NCBI RefSeq assembly: GCF_000717875.1 | Contig: NZ_JOCT01000012.1 | Span: 204,812 to 268,811, forward strand | Direction of reading: 5' to 3' | Origin: Streptomyces sp. NRRL S-455 | Lineage (GTDB): Bacteria > Actinomycetota > Actinomycetes > Streptomycetales > Streptomycetaceae | Length of the DNA: 64,000 bases | Shown: piece by piece, positions 25,400 to 33,899 of the stretch | Layout: each line of letters begins with the position of its first letter | Numbering within the stretch: the stretch's first letter is position 1 | The notes under the pieces: model-generated | The model's database searches: none | Told to the model about the DNA's origin: nothing | The model's input: only the letters and a program-made list of their open reading frames with translations | Position numbers and translations under genes: made by a program

Positions 25400-26808
25400 C
25401 ACGCCCGACGAGGCGGCCCGCGCGGGCAGTCCCGGAGGGCACGGGGAAGGCTGCGGGCATGGAACCGGGCATGACCCCGGACGCGACACCGGGCATGGCT
25501 CCGGACGCGACACCGGGCATGGCTCCGGACGTGACCCCGGGCATGGCCCCGGACGTGACACCGGACGCGACACCGGGCGTGCCCCCGGGCATGGCCCCGG
25601 ACATGGCCCCGGGCGTGACACCGGGCGCGCCTCCGGGCATGACCCCGGACATGGTCCCGGGCGTGACACCGGGCGTGACACCGGGCGTGACACAGGGCGC
25701 GCCTCCGGGCATGACCCCGGACATGGTCCCGGGCGTGACACCGGGCGTGACCCCGGACGCGCCTCCGGGCATGACCCCGGACATGGTCCCGGGCGTGACC
25801 CCGGACGCGCCCCCGGATGCGACACCGGGCGTGCCCCCGGCCACGACCCCCGAACCGACGTCACCCCGGCTGCTCGTCCTGCGCGCCCTCGGCCTCGGTG
25901 ACCTTCTCGCCGCCGTGCCCGCCCTGCGCGCCCTGCGGCGGGCTCACCCCGGGCACGAGATCGTGCTGGCGGCGCCCGCCGAGCTCGAACCGGTCGCGGC
26001 GGCGACGGGGACCGTGGACCGGCTGCTGCCCGCCTCCGCGCCCGGGCGGGCGGTGCCGCCCTCACTCGACTGGAGCGGGCCGCCGCCGGACATCGCCGTC
26101 GACCTGCACGGCAACGGACCACCGAGCCACCGGCTGCTCACGGATCTGCGCCCGCTGAAGCTGCTCGCCTTCGCCCACCCGGACATGCCCGAGATCGCCG
26201 GCCCACCCTGGTACGCGGAGGAACACGAACGCGAACGCTGGTGCCGGCTGCTCCGGGCGTACGGCATCGAGGCAGACCCGGGTGACGTGCGCCTGCCCAG
26301 GCCGCGCACCGCCTCCCCGGCGCCCGGTGCGGTCGTGCTGCACCCCGGCGCCGGGTCGCCCGCCCGCTGCTGGCCCGTCGAGCGGTACGCGGCCGTCGCG
26401 ACCGCACTGCGGGCCCGGGGCCTGCGGGTCGTCGTCACCGGCGGGGCGGACGAGGGTGATCTGGTGGCCCGGCTCGCCAAGCGGGCGGGGCTGCCCGACA
26501 CCGATGTGTTCGGCGGCGGCCTGCCCTTCGGCCGGCTGGCCGCCCTCGTCGCCGACGCGCACTGCGTGATCAGCGGTGACACCGGCGTCGCCCACCTCGC
26601 GGTCGCCCACGCCACGCGCTCCGTCACCCTCTTCGGCCCGGTCGCACCGAGCCGCTGGGGCCCACCGGACAGCCCACGCCACCGCGCGCTCTGGTACGGC
26701 CCGGAGGGCGACCCGCACGGCCGCCACCCCGACCCGGCGCTGCTGCGCATCACCCCGCAGGACGTCCTGCGCGCCGTCGACGAACTCCCCGGCATCCGAC
26801 ACCCATGA
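25396..26808 (+). CDS. Family 9 glycosyltransferase with long repeat N-terminus
   Basis: 470 residues from the ATG at 25396 (ATGA overlap with hldE). Residues about 20-152 are a low-complexity run of GMTPD/GVTPG/GMAPD units encoded by a minisatellite. The GT9 domain follows (LLVLRALGLGDLLAAVPALR, IAVDLHGNGPPSHRLL, VVLHPGAGSPARCWPVERY, VVVTGGADEGDLVARL, VISGDTGVAHLAVAHATRSV, GPVAPSRWGPP). It is probably a heptosyltransferase-type enzyme. The repeat tail is absent from usual GT9s, and the true start could lie after it, but no well-placed internal start with a binding site near residue 150 is visible. Confidence 0.87.
   Translation: MTRPTRRPARAVPEGTGKAAGMEPGMTPDATPGMAPDATPGMAPDVTPGMAPDVTPDATPGVPPGMAPDMAPGVTPGAPPGMTPDMVPGVTPGVTPGVTQGAPPGMTPDMVPGVTPGVTPDAPPGMTPDMVPGVTPDAPPDATPGVPPATTPEPTSPRLLVLRALGLGDLLAAVPALRALRRAHPGHEIVLAAPAELEPVAAATGTVDRLLPASAPGRAVPPSLDWSGPPPDIAVDLHGNGPPSHRLLTDLRPLKLLAFAHPDMPEIAGPPWYAEEHERERWCRLLRAYGIEADPGDVRLPRPRTASPAPGAVVLHPGAGSPARCWPVERYAAVATALRARGLRVVVTGGADEGDLVARLAKRAGLPDTDVFGGGLPFGRLAALVADAHCVISGDTGVAHLAVAHATRSVTLFGPVAPSRWGPPDSPRHRALWYGPEGDPHGRHPDPALLRITPQDVLRAVDELPGIRHP
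25459..25850 (+). repeat. Minisatellite encoding GxxPD/GxTPG repeats in the GT9 gene
   Basis: Short units of 12-18 bases alternating CCGGGC/CCGGAC with ATGGCT, ATGACC, GTGACA and similar triplets repeat about 30 times, grouped into longer near-identical blocks (for example around 25630, 25705 and 25765). All units are multiples of three, so the frame is kept. The opposite strand is also open here (MSGVMPGG-like, about 195 codons), a by-product of the repeat. Confidence 0.85.
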
Positions 26809-26824
26809 GGGGGCACGCCACCAG

Positions 26825-27706
26825 ATGACCATCCCGCGCCAGGTTCCGCCGAGCCCCGTCGGCATCGTCATCGCCACCCGCAACCGATCGGCCGCCCTCG
26901 CCGAGACCCTGCGCCACCTCCTCGCCCTTCCCGAACGCCCGGAGATCCTCGTCGCGGACAACGCCTCCACCGACGGCACCCGCGCCATGCTCGCCCACGA
27001 CTTCCCCCAGGTCCGCGTCCTGGCCCTGCCGTTCAACCACGGTGCCCTGGCGCGCACTTACGGTGCCCGCGCCCTGGACACCCCGTACCTGGCGTTCAGC
27101 GACGACGACTCCTGGTGGTCACCCGGAGCCCTGAGCACGGCGGCCCGCCTCTTCGAGGATCACCCGCGGCTCGGCCTCATCGCCGCCCGCACCCTCGTGG
27201 GCCGCACCGCCGACCCCGACCCGCTCAACGACGTGCTCGCCGGCTCGCCCCTCGGCCGGGTCGGCGACCTCCCCGGCACCCAGGTCCTCGGCTTCCTCGC
27301 CTGCGCCTCCGTGGTCCGCCGCCACGCCTACCTCGACGCGGGCGGATTCCACCGGCTGCTGTTCTTCGGCGGGGAGGAGACCCTCCTCGCCTACGACCTG
27401 GCCGCCCGCGGCTGGGGCGTCACCCACTGCCCCGACGTCGTCGCCCACCACCACCCGGCGCCCACGCCCCGCACCGGCCGCCCGGCCGTCCAGCGCCGCA
27501 ACGAGCTCCTCACCGCCTGGCTGCGCCGCCCGGTGCCCTACGTGCTCGCCCGCACCCGAGACCTCGCCGCCGAGGCCCGGCACGACGACCACGCACGGTG
27601 GGCCCTGCGCGGGACCCTGGCCCGCCTGCCCGCCGCCCTCCGGGACCGCAGGCCCCTGCCGCCGCACGTGGAGCGGGCCGCCCGCCTGCTGGAGGAAGCC
27701 GCATGA
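26825..27706 (+). CDS. Family 2 glycosyltransferase
   Basis: 293 residues from the ATG at 26825, 16 bases after the GT9 stop. GT-A motifs: VGIVIATRNRSAALAETLRH, EILVADNASTDGTRAML, TPYLAFSDDDSWWSPGALST (DxD-type SDDDSWW near 99-105) and GGFHRLLFFGGEETLLAYDL. It closely resembles the next gene (shared DDDSWW, GGEE and HHHP motifs), pointing to a duplication. Its last codons overlap the start of that gene. Confidence 0.88.
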   Translation: MTIPRQVPPSPVGIVIATRNRSAALAETLRHLLALPERPEILVADNASTDGTRAMLAHDFPQVRVLALPFNHGALARTYGARALDTPYLAFSDDDSWWSPGALSTAARLFEDHPRLGLIAARTLVGRTADPDPLNDVLAGSPLGRVGDLPGTQVLGFLACASVVRRHAYLDAGGFHRLLFFGGEETLLAYDLAARGWGVTHCPDVVAHHHPAPTPRTGRPAVQRRNELLTAWLRRPVPYVLARTRDLAAEARHDDHARWALRGTLARLPAALRDRRPLPPHVERAARLLEEAA

Positions 27707-28614
27707 GCCACGGCAGCACGACCGACAGCCGTACGACCGTGGTCGTCATCACCCACAACCGGCGCGCGGAGCTGCTGCGCACCCTGGACCACCTCGCCGG
27801 ACTGCCGGAGAACCCGCCGGTCGTCGTCACCGACAACGGCTCCACGGACGGCACCGCCGACGCCGTCGCCCGCCGCCACCCCTGGGTCCGGCTGCTGCGG
27901 CCCGGCCGCAACCTCGGCGCCGTCGGCCGCAACCTGGCGATCCGGCAGGTCGACACGCCCTACGTCGCCTTCTGCGACGACGACTCCTGGTGGGCGCCCG
28001 GATCGCTGACGGGCGCCGCCGACCTGCTCGACCGGCATCCGGCGCTGGGCTCGGTCACGGCCCGGATCGTCGTCGAACCGGACGGCACCGACGACCCCAT
28101 CGTCGAGGAACTGCGCGACTCGCCGGTGCCGGGGCCGGCCTGGCTACCCGGACCGGCCCTCGGCTCGTTCCTGGCCGCCGCGACCGTGCTGCGCACCGGC
28201 GCCTTCCGGGCGGCGGGCGGTTTCCACCCGCGGCTGTGGCTGGGCGGCGAGGAGGAACTGCTCGCCGCGGACCTGGCGGCCGACGGCTGGTGGCTGACGT
28301 ACGCCGACCACCTCGCGGTGCACCACCACCCGTCCGTGGTGCGGGACGCCACCCTGCGCCGCACCCACGGCATCCGCAACACCCTGTGGTTCACCTGGCT
28401 GCGCCGCCCGGCCCGTTCCGCCCTGCGCCGCACCGTCGACCTGGCCCGTACGGTCCCGCGGGACACCGCCTCCCTGCGCGCCTTCGCCGAGGCCGCCGCC
28501 GCACTGCCGTGGGTCCTGCGGGAACGCCGTGTCCTGCCCCACGAGGTCGAGTGCCGCCTGCGCACGCTGGAACCGGCCCAACGCGCCTCCAAGGCACGCC
28601 GCTACACGGGCTGA
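27703..28614 (+). CDS. Family 2 glycosyltransferase, paralogue of the preceding gene
   Basis: 303 residues, starting in an ATGA overlap. Motifs parallel the upstream enzyme: TTVVVITHNRRAELLRTLDH, VVTDNGSTDGTADAV, FCDDDSWWAPGSLTGAADLL, GGFHPRLWLGGEEELLAADL and LAVHHHPSVVRDA. It is the last gene of the cluster, convergent with the DUF3040 gene. Both paralogues are soluble-looking; they may add successive sugars or act as a pair. Confidence 0.88.
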   Translation: MSHGSTTDSRTTVVVITHNRRAELLRTLDHLAGLPENPPVVVTDNGSTDGTADAVARRHPWVRLLRPGRNLGAVGRNLAIRQVDTPYVAFCDDDSWWAPGSLTGAADLLDRHPALGSVTARIVVEPDGTDDPIVEELRDSPVPGPAWLPGPALGSFLAAATVLRTGAFRAAGGFHPRLWLGGEEELLAADLAADGWWLTYADHLAVHHHPSVVRDATLRRTHGIRNTLWFTWLRRPARSALRRTVDLARTVPRDTASLRAFAEAAAALPWVLRERRVLPHEVECRLRTLEPAQRASKARRYTG

Positions 28615-28621
28615 ACCGCAT

Positions 28622-28640
28622 CCCCCCGGGACTTGGGGGG
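28622..28640. terminator. Short GC hairpin between convergent genes
   Basis: CCCCCC (28622-28627) and GGGGGG (28635-28640) with a 7-base loop, between the end of the sugar cluster and the end of the DUF3040 gene. The stem is short but placed as a shared terminator would be. Confidence 0.45.
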
Positions 28641-28646
28641 CAGACC

Positions 28647-28967
28647 TCAACCTCCGCACCACCGGCACAGCAGCCGGAACACGGCGAACAGCGTCAGCGG
28701 CCACAGGGCCGCGAACGCCCAGATCACGCCGGGCGCCGAGGTGACGATCCCGGTCACCATCAGCCCGATCGACATCGCGAGCAGGACCGCCACGGTCCAG
28801 ACACGGGGGCGGTAGGAGCCCAGGCGGGCGAGGACGCGGGCGGGGTCGGGGAGGCGGCTCAGCCGCAGGGTGCGCAGTCGGCGGTCGAGGCGGCGGTCGC
28901 GGCGCAGGGCGCGTTCCATCTCGTCGAGGATGCGCTGCTCGTGATCGGGGAGTCGGCCGATGGACAC
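28647..28967 (-). CDS. DUF3040 small membrane protein
   Basis: 106 residues from the GTG at 28967, with AAGGAG 8 bases upstream. The N-terminus RLPDHEQRILDEMERALRRD is the DUF3040 signature, followed by two hydrophobic helices (WTVAVLLAMSIGLMVTGIVT and GVIWAFAALWPLTLFAVFRL) and a short Cys-containing tail. DUF3040 proteins are common single-copy or multi-copy membrane proteins of actinobacteria with no known function. Confidence 0.85.
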   Translation of the reverse strand: MSIGRLPDHEQRILDEMERALRRDRRLDRRLRTLRLSRLPDPARVLARLGSYRPRVWTVAVLLAMSIGLMVTGIVTSAPGVIWAFAALWPLTLFAVFRLLCRWCGG

Positions 28968-29210
28968 GCGGTTCTCCTTCCGGGCGGCCGGACCGTCTCT
29001 CCTCACGGGGGACGTGCGGCAGGACAGGAAGCGGGGACTGACAAGCGGGTGCCCCGTGAGGTCCCGGAGCTAACCGGGGCGCTGCTGTGTCGGCGCGTCG
29101 GCGAGCGGGCCTGCGCTCAGGGGGGCCGGGTGCGGGCGGTGTCGGTGCCTCGGCAAGGGGTCGGCGTCGCCGCAGTGCTGTCCGGGCACGGTCCGCGTCG
29201 GCGGGCCCGT

Positions 29211-29289
29211 CGGTCCGCGCTGTCCGGCAGGGGTCAACCGGGCACGGACCGTGCCAGGGTCTCGACCAGCCGGTCCGCGCTGTCCGGCA
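29211..29289. repeat. 19-bp direct repeat flanking the pyruvyl-transferase stop codon
   Basis: CGGTCCGCGCTGTCCGGCA occurs at 29211-29229 (just past the stop) and at 29271-29289 (inside the 3' end of the gene), exactly 60 bases apart. The similar CGGTCCGCG at 29199-29207 belongs to the same family. This suggests a local duplication of the gene's tail. Confidence 0.6.
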
Positions 29290-30142
29290 CGGTGCCCTCA
29301 CGGAACCCGTCGCGGATCTGCCGGGCGGTCACCCGGCCGCCGGTCAGGCACCAGTCCCACCAGCGGTCCAGCTGCCGCACGTCCAGCCGTTCCGCGGGCA
29401 CCAGCGCCGGCCAGCCGCAGGCGCGGGCCTGTGCGGTCACCTTCGCGCCGCCCGAGACCGGGTCCACGGCCAGCACGGGGGTGCCGACCCGCAGCCCGAT
29501 GACCAGTCCGTGCAGCCGGTCGGTGACGACCAGGTCCAACCGGGCCAGCACGGACTGGAGCTGCGCGGGTGTGGCGCTCAGATGCCAGTCGTGGGTGTCG
29601 AGCCGCGTCTCCAGTTCCAGCCGTCCGCAGTCCTTCCCGGCCAGCCAGCGGGTCACCTCCTCGGCGACCTGCCCGTGCCGCCGCTGCTGCCCGTACTCCT
29701 GCTGCCCGTGCGTGAGGATCACCCCGACGACCGGCCGGGCGGGCACCTCCGGGGCGCGGGCCGCCAGGTCCTCCACCGGCTCGCTGTCCGGGGCGTCCCT
29801 CGGCAGTACCCGGTGGAAGCCGGTCACGGCCGGGCTGTCGGGATCGATCACCGAGGTGCCGACGGCGATCCGGACACAGTGTGCGAACCGCCGGTGCAGC
29901 TCCTCGATCTGCGGCCCGTGCAGCGGGCCGCACACGAACACCAGGTGGGAGTAGTCCTCGGGCCACAGCCGGTCCAGATGCAGGGCCTCCGGGCGGAAGC
30001 CGGGACTCCATGCGACGTCGTAGGGGATGCCCGTGCCGAGCAGTACGTCCTCGACCCGGCGCAGGGCCAGCACGTCCCCGGCGGTCGCCTCCCCGTCCCG
30101 GAAGCTGAACCACCCGGCCAGCAGAACCCTGCGCGGTCGCAT
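29234..30142 (-). CDS. Polysaccharide pyruvyl transferase family protein
   Basis: 302 residues from the ATG at 30142 (RPRRVLLAGWFSFRDGEATA); a GTG 39 bases upstream is possible. The fold is that of PS_pyruv_trans/CsaB: an early glycine-rich start (GEATAGDVLALRRVEDVLLG), VFVCGPLHGPQIEELH, LVVTDRLHGLVIGLRVGTPV (the conserved DRLH loop near residue 230) and a C-terminal WWDWCLTGGRV. Such enzymes attach pyruvate ketals to surface sugars or act in related glycan modification. It sits next to the sugar cluster on the opposite strand and may modify the same polymer. Confidence 0.85.
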   Translation of the reverse strand: MRPRRVLLAGWFSFRDGEATAGDVLALRRVEDVLLGTGIPYDVAWSPGFRPEALHLDRLWPEDYSHLVFVCGPLHGPQIEELHRRFAHCVRIAVGTSVIDPDSPAVTGFHRVLPRDAPDSEPVEDLAARAPEVPARPVVGVILTHGQQEYGQQRRHGQVAEEVTRWLAGKDCGRLELETRLDTHDWHLSATPAQLQSVLARLDLVVTDRLHGLVIGLRVGTPVLAVDPVSGGAKVTAQARACGWPALVPAERLDVRQLDRWWDWCLTGGRVTARQIRDGFREGTVPDSADRLVETLARSVPG

Positions 30143-30221
30143 GCCGTCTTGTGAGTGCACATGCCCTGAGTGCCCGCCCACCCGGCGAGCAATCAGGGCA
30201 TTACGGGCTTTTACCTCACGG

Positions 30222-31664
30222 TCACTGGGCGTAGAAGGTGGCGTCCGCCCGGTCGGTGGCCGTGCTCACCACCTGTACGTTCAGCAGGTACTCCCAGTGG
30301 CGGACGTATCGCCCCGGGTAGTTGTACGACTCGTACGACACGCCTGCCGCGTCGGCGAGACCGGCCCGCCGGTGGAAGCTGGCGTCGGCCGCGAACCGCG
30401 CGCTGCCGTCGTTCCTCTCCAGCCACACCTCGAAGTTCTTCTGCCGCAGGTAGTAGCCGGGGAAGTTGGCCGACTCCAGCGAGACCGTGCCGCTGCCGGT
30501 CAGGCCGGTCACGACCCGGAACTGTGAGTCCGCGAGCGGCGACACGTTCGCCTCGATGCGGGCACGGAAGCTCCAGTGCCGGACGAACCGGTCGGCGAAG
30601 TTGTACGACGACAAGCGCTGCGGCGTGACCCCGTCGGCCACCGGGATGCCGAAGTCGGGCGTGCCGTCGGCCTTCCAGTAGACCTTCTGCACGCGGGTGC
30701 GGCGGTTGGGGTCGCCCAGCGGGTCGCCGCTGATGTCCTTGTAGCTGCGGTCGTGGTACACGAGGATGTCGCTCTTGCCGTCCTCGGAGACGGTGAACGA
30801 GTTGTGCCCCGGTCCGTACTGGCTGGTCGCCGCGCTGCTGGCGAAGACGGGGGTGGGGTTCTTGCTCCAGGACGCCTGGCTGAGCAGGTTTGCGCTCGCG
30901 GAGGCGGTGAGCATGCCCAGACAGTAGTTGCTGTCGGTGGCGCTCGCGGAGTACGTCATGAACACCTTGCCGCCGCGCTGGATGACGGCCGGGCCCTCGT
31001 TGACCTTGTAGCCGACGGTCTCCCAGGTGTAGGTGGGCCGCGACAGCATCACCGGAGTGCCGGTGATCGTCCAGGGGTTGGCCATCCTCGCGAGGTAGAT
31101 GTCGGTGTTGTTGTTCACGGACGGGTCGCGCTGCGCCCACGCCAGGTAGCGCACGCCGCCCACGACGAAGGTGGTGGCGTCCAGGGAGAAACTCTCCCAC
31201 TGGGTCTTGATCTGTCCCTTCTCCGTCCAGGCGGCGGTGAGCGGGTTGGCGCCGGTGCCCTCCAGGACGTACATCCGGATCGCCCACACGTCGTTCGTGG
31301 CGCCGGCGGCGAAGTACACGTACCACTTGCCGTCGATGAAGTGGATCTCCGGGGCCCAGATGTGGGCTCCCATCACGCCGCTGGCGTGCTTGGTCCAGAT
31401 GGTGGTCTCGGGGGCCGACTTCAGCCCCTGGATGGTGGTGGCCCGGCGCAGCACGATGCGGTCGTACTCGGGGACGGTCGCGGTGAAGTAGTAGTAGCCG
31501 TCGGTGTGTTTGAAGATGTGCGGGTCGGCCCGCTTCTCCGCGAGCGGGTTGGTGTACGTGACGGCGGGGGAGTCGGGCGGGGCGGCATGCGCGGGGGCGC
31601 CCGTGAGGCAGGTCGCGAGGGCGACGAGGACGGCCATCAGAAGCCGTACGGCTGTGCGTCTCAA
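30222..31664 (-). CDS. Secreted GH43 alpha-L-arabinofuranosidase with AbfB domain
   Basis: 480 residues. A Sec signal peptide (MRRTAVRLLMAVLVALATCL, cleavage after APAHA near 27) is followed by a five-bladed GH43 domain: catalytic base Asp47 in KRADPHIF, WAPEIHFIDGKWYVYF, Asp162 in SLDATTF and catalytic acid Glu223 in NEGPAVI. The C-terminal about 140 residues form a beta-trefoil AbfB/CBM42 module with repeated SYNFADRFVRHW / SANFPGYYLRQ / SYNYPGRYVRHW units that bind arabinofuranose. It probably releases arabinose from plant arabinan or arabinoxylan outside the cell. Lectin and LacI remnants nearby suggest a once larger arabinan locus. Confidence 0.92.
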   Translation of the reverse strand: MRRTAVRLLMAVLVALATCLTGAPAHAAPPDSPAVTYTNPLAEKRADPHIFKHTDGYYYFTATVPEYDRIVLRRATTIQGLKSAPETTIWTKHASGVMGAHIWAPEIHFIDGKWYVYFAAGATNDVWAIRMYVLEGTGANPLTAAWTEKGQIKTQWESFSLDATTFVVGGVRYLAWAQRDPSVNNNTDIYLARMANPWTITGTPVMLSRPTYTWETVGYKVNEGPAVIQRGGKVFMTYSASATDSNYCLGMLTASASANLLSQASWSKNPTPVFASSAATSQYGPGHNSFTVSEDGKSDILVYHDRSYKDISGDPLGDPNRRTRVQKVYWKADGTPDFGIPVADGVTPQRLSSYNFADRFVRHWSFRARIEANVSPLADSQFRVVTGLTGSGTVSLESANFPGYYLRQKNFEVWLERNDGSARFAADASFHRRAGLADAAGVSYESYNYPGRYVRHWEYLLNVQVVSTATDRADATFYAQ

Positions 31665-31685
31665 GGAAGTTCTCCCAAAGAGGGA

Positions 31686-31896
31686 TCAGGGGGTGGGGAC
31701 GAGGCGCCACTGCTGGCAGTTGTCGCTGAGCCAGGACGGTGTCCAGCACCTTGCCGGTGGCCGCGTTGATCAGCCTGCTGGTGTCGTCGCCGAGGTCCTC
31801 GATCCTCCACTTCTGGTTGGCGCCGCCGCTGCAGTACGAGCCGCCTCTGTCGATCCTCTGTCCGTGATTTCGAACGAAGTTCGTGAATTCGGCCAT
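31686..31896 (-). pseudogene. Remnant of a ricin-type lectin (RICIN/CBM13) domain
   Basis: The minus-strand frame from 31896 reads CSGGANQKWRIEDLGDDTSR and LINAATGKVLDT, a clear ricin-B beta-trefoil piece with its QKW motif. Near 31740 a second frame takes over with WLSDNCQQWRLVPTP and a stop at 31686-31688, the usual end of a secreted Streptomyces RICIN module. The catalytic domain and at least one trefoil repeat are absent, so this is a fragment with an internal deletion. It lies directly upstream of the GH43 gene on the same strand. Confidence 0.7.
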
Positions 31897-31980
31897 GAAC
31901 TCGGTCAGAAGATAAGGGGGGCTCTTACCGTCGTCAACGGTTCGGACGGGTGTGACGCAGGAGGCGGGCTGTCCGCGCCG

Positions 31981-32793
31981 TCAGCGGAAGAAGCGGGCCG
32001 TCCCGGTCAGGACGCGTACGTCGAGGTCGTCGACGGCGTCCGCCGTGAGCCGGGCGGTGAACTCGGCGCGCACCCGCTCGACGGCGGCCGGTGACAGCCC
32101 GTCGAGCATCCCGCGTGTACCGCTGCCGGTGGCCAGGACCCAGGCCGAGTCGGGCGACAGCGGGGCGTCGAACCGCCGCCGCACGACGCGTGGTTCGCTC
32201 CCGCCCAGGTCCTCGAGCCAGGCCGCGAGGGTGCCGGCCGTGTCGATCCGGGCCAGCTGCTCCATCTGCGGCGGACGGGGCAGGTCCCGCTCCGTCAGGA
32301 CGGCGGCGCGGAACGCCGACTGCCAGCCGGCGAGCGCACCCTTCTCCCAGACCGTCACCACGAACCTGCCACCGGGGCGCACCTTCCGGGTCAGCGCGGC
32401 GGAGTCACGATCCATGTCCGGGAAGAAGAACACGCCGAGCGCGCACTGCACGACGTCGTAGCCGGCGCCGGTCACGGGCCATGAGGTGACGTCGTGGTGG
32501 TGGAAGCGGATGTTCTCCAACCCCTGCTCCCGCGCCCGGCGTTCACCGATCGCCAGCAGCCCGTCCGCGAGGTCCACGGCGTCCACCCGACCCCCGGGCC
32601 CGACGGCTCGCGCGGCCGGCAGCGCCGACGCGCCCGCCCCGCAGCAGGCGTCCAGCACCGACTCGCCGCCGGCCGGCACGGCCGCGTCCGCCGTGGCCTC
32701 GCCCACCGGGTCCCACAGCCTGCCCGACCAGCGGTGGAACTCCTCGGCTCCCGCGCTGAAGACCTCTCCGACGGTGTTCTGCCCAGTGGTCAT
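31981..32793 (-). CDS. Class I SAM-dependent methyltransferase
   Basis: 270 residues from the ATG at 32793. A UbiE/COQ5-type Rossmann fold: SVLDACCGAGASALPAARAV (SAM motif I, about 46-65), VDAVDLADGLLAI (acidic loop), IRFHHHDVTSWPV, VVQCALGVFFFPDM (motif IV) and KVRPGGRFVVTVWEKGAL. The substrate is unknown. A remnant LacI gene lies upstream on the same strand. The stop is 84 bases from the lectin remnant. Confidence 0.87.
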   Translation of the reverse strand: MTTGQNTVGEVFSAGAEEFHRWSGRLWDPVGEATADAAVPAGGESVLDACCGAGASALPAARAVGPGGRVDAVDLADGLLAIGERRAREQGLENIRFHHHDVTSWPVTGAGYDVVQCALGVFFFPDMDRDSAALTRKVRPGGRFVVTVWEKGALAGWQSAFRAAVLTERDLPRPPQMEQLARIDTAGTLAAWLEDLGGSEPRVVRRRFDAPLSPDSAWVLATGSGTRGMLDGLSPAAVERVRAEFTARLTADAVDDLDVRVLTGTARFFR

Positions 32794-32825
32794 ACGCGGC
32801 CGTCCCCCCTCGTTTCCGGCCGAGT

Positions 32826-33135
32826 CTATGTCCGAGGCGCGCACCGGCGCACAGCGATTTCCGTCAGGCCGACGGCAGTTCGGGGACCCGGGGCGACGTG
32901 TGCCGCGGGAGGCGGGGCGGTGGTGGCCCGGGGGATCACGCGGGTCGGCGGCACGACGTGCCGCTCGCGGCCCGCACCGGGATGGTCGATGAGCGACGGG
33001 GCCGGAACGCCGGCCTCCCGGCCGGTGCGCGCGGGCGACTGGGCCACGGTCGTCAGGTCGAACCACTGGGCCACCGGCCGGCCCTCGAAGCCGACGACCG
33101 ACACCTGCCCGGGCACCGCCCGGCCCGCACGGCGC
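32826..33135 (-). pseudogene. Remnant of a LacI-family regulator (C-terminal part)
   Basis: The minus-strand frame contains VSVVGFEGRPVAQWFDLTTV followed by AQSPARTGREAG, SLIDHPGAGRERHVVPPTRV and IPRATTAPPP, the end of a LacI/PurR sugar-binding domain. The DNA-binding half and most of the sensor domain are missing, and no start fits. It occupies most of the space between the methyltransferase and the VOC gene. Residues such as EGR for the usual DD(I/M) show further drift. I infer decay of a sugar regulator, perhaps for the arabinosidase locus. Confidence 0.7.
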
Positions 33136-33210
33136 TGCTCGGGCCAGGAGCCCGGACCGTGCTGCCCGTCCGGGGGCTCCACGGCTGCCTGGGCGCGCGA
33201 TCGTGACGGC

Positions 33211-33666
33211 ATGACCAACGCGAGCGACACCCCTTCCAACACCCGGTTCTACGCCCGGCTCGTCGTCTCCGACGGGCCCCGGGCGATCGACTTCTACCGG
33301 TCGGCGCTCGGCGCCGAGGAGATCGAGCGGTACACCGACCCCGAGGGGCGGATCGTGCACGCCATGCTGCGCCTCGGCGGCACGGTCGTCGCGGTCAAGG
33401 ACGCCGACGACGGCGACCCGGCGCCGCCCGCCCTCGGCGGCAGCCCCGTGATCATGGCCCTGGACGTCTCCGACGCCGACGCCGTCGCCGAGGCCATGCT
33501 GCGGCACGGGGCGACCGTGGTGTACCCCGTCGCCGACCAGCACTACGGACAGCGCGGCGGTCGGCTCGCCGACCCGTTCGGCCACCTCTGGATGATCTCG
33601 CAGACGATCGAGGACCTCACGCCGGACGAGATCCAGGAGCGTACGAACGAGCTTCTCAGGTCATGA
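33211..33666 (+). CDS. VOC (glyoxalase/bleomycin-resistance) family protein
   Basis: 151 residues. Two beta-alpha-beta-beta-beta halves typical of the vicinal oxygen chelate fold: RFYARLVVSDGPRAIDFYRS, EEIERYTDPEGRIVHAMLRL and, in the second half, VIMALDVSDADAVAEAMLRH, YGQRGGRLADPFGHLWMISQ. The latter, with H/E-type metal residues, matches the PhnB/YdcJ-like subgroup. The reaction is unknown. No clear ribosome-binding site precedes the ATG. Confidence 0.85.
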   Translation: MTNASDTPSNTRFYARLVVSDGPRAIDFYRSALGAEEIERYTDPEGRIVHAMLRLGGTVVAVKDADDGDPAPPALGGSPVIMALDVSDADAVAEAMLRHGATVVYPVADQHYGQRGGRLADPFGHLWMISQTIEDLTPDEIQERTNELLRS

Positions 33667-33899
33667 CCGGATGACCGAAACATCAGAAACCCCACCAGGA
33701 GACGGGCCGGAAGGCCGTCGCCATACCCGCCAGTAGGTTCAACCGGCAACCCCTCGTTCGTGTGAGGCAGGACTCTCCAGCCGTGTGAAGACGACCGCCC
33801 GCGGATCCCGTATCGACAGTGCAAGATTCGGGCACCGATGGATGGACGGGCACTCGACGACGGCAGCCGGCGAGCGACAGACGAGGAGAGAGGCACACG

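Noticed and set aside
25257..25844. Minus-strand collagen-like Gly/Met/Val/Pro repeat frame of 195 codons
   Set aside because: It arises from the minisatellite whose units are multiples of three on both strands; it has no ribosome-binding site and lies inside hldE and the GT9 gene.
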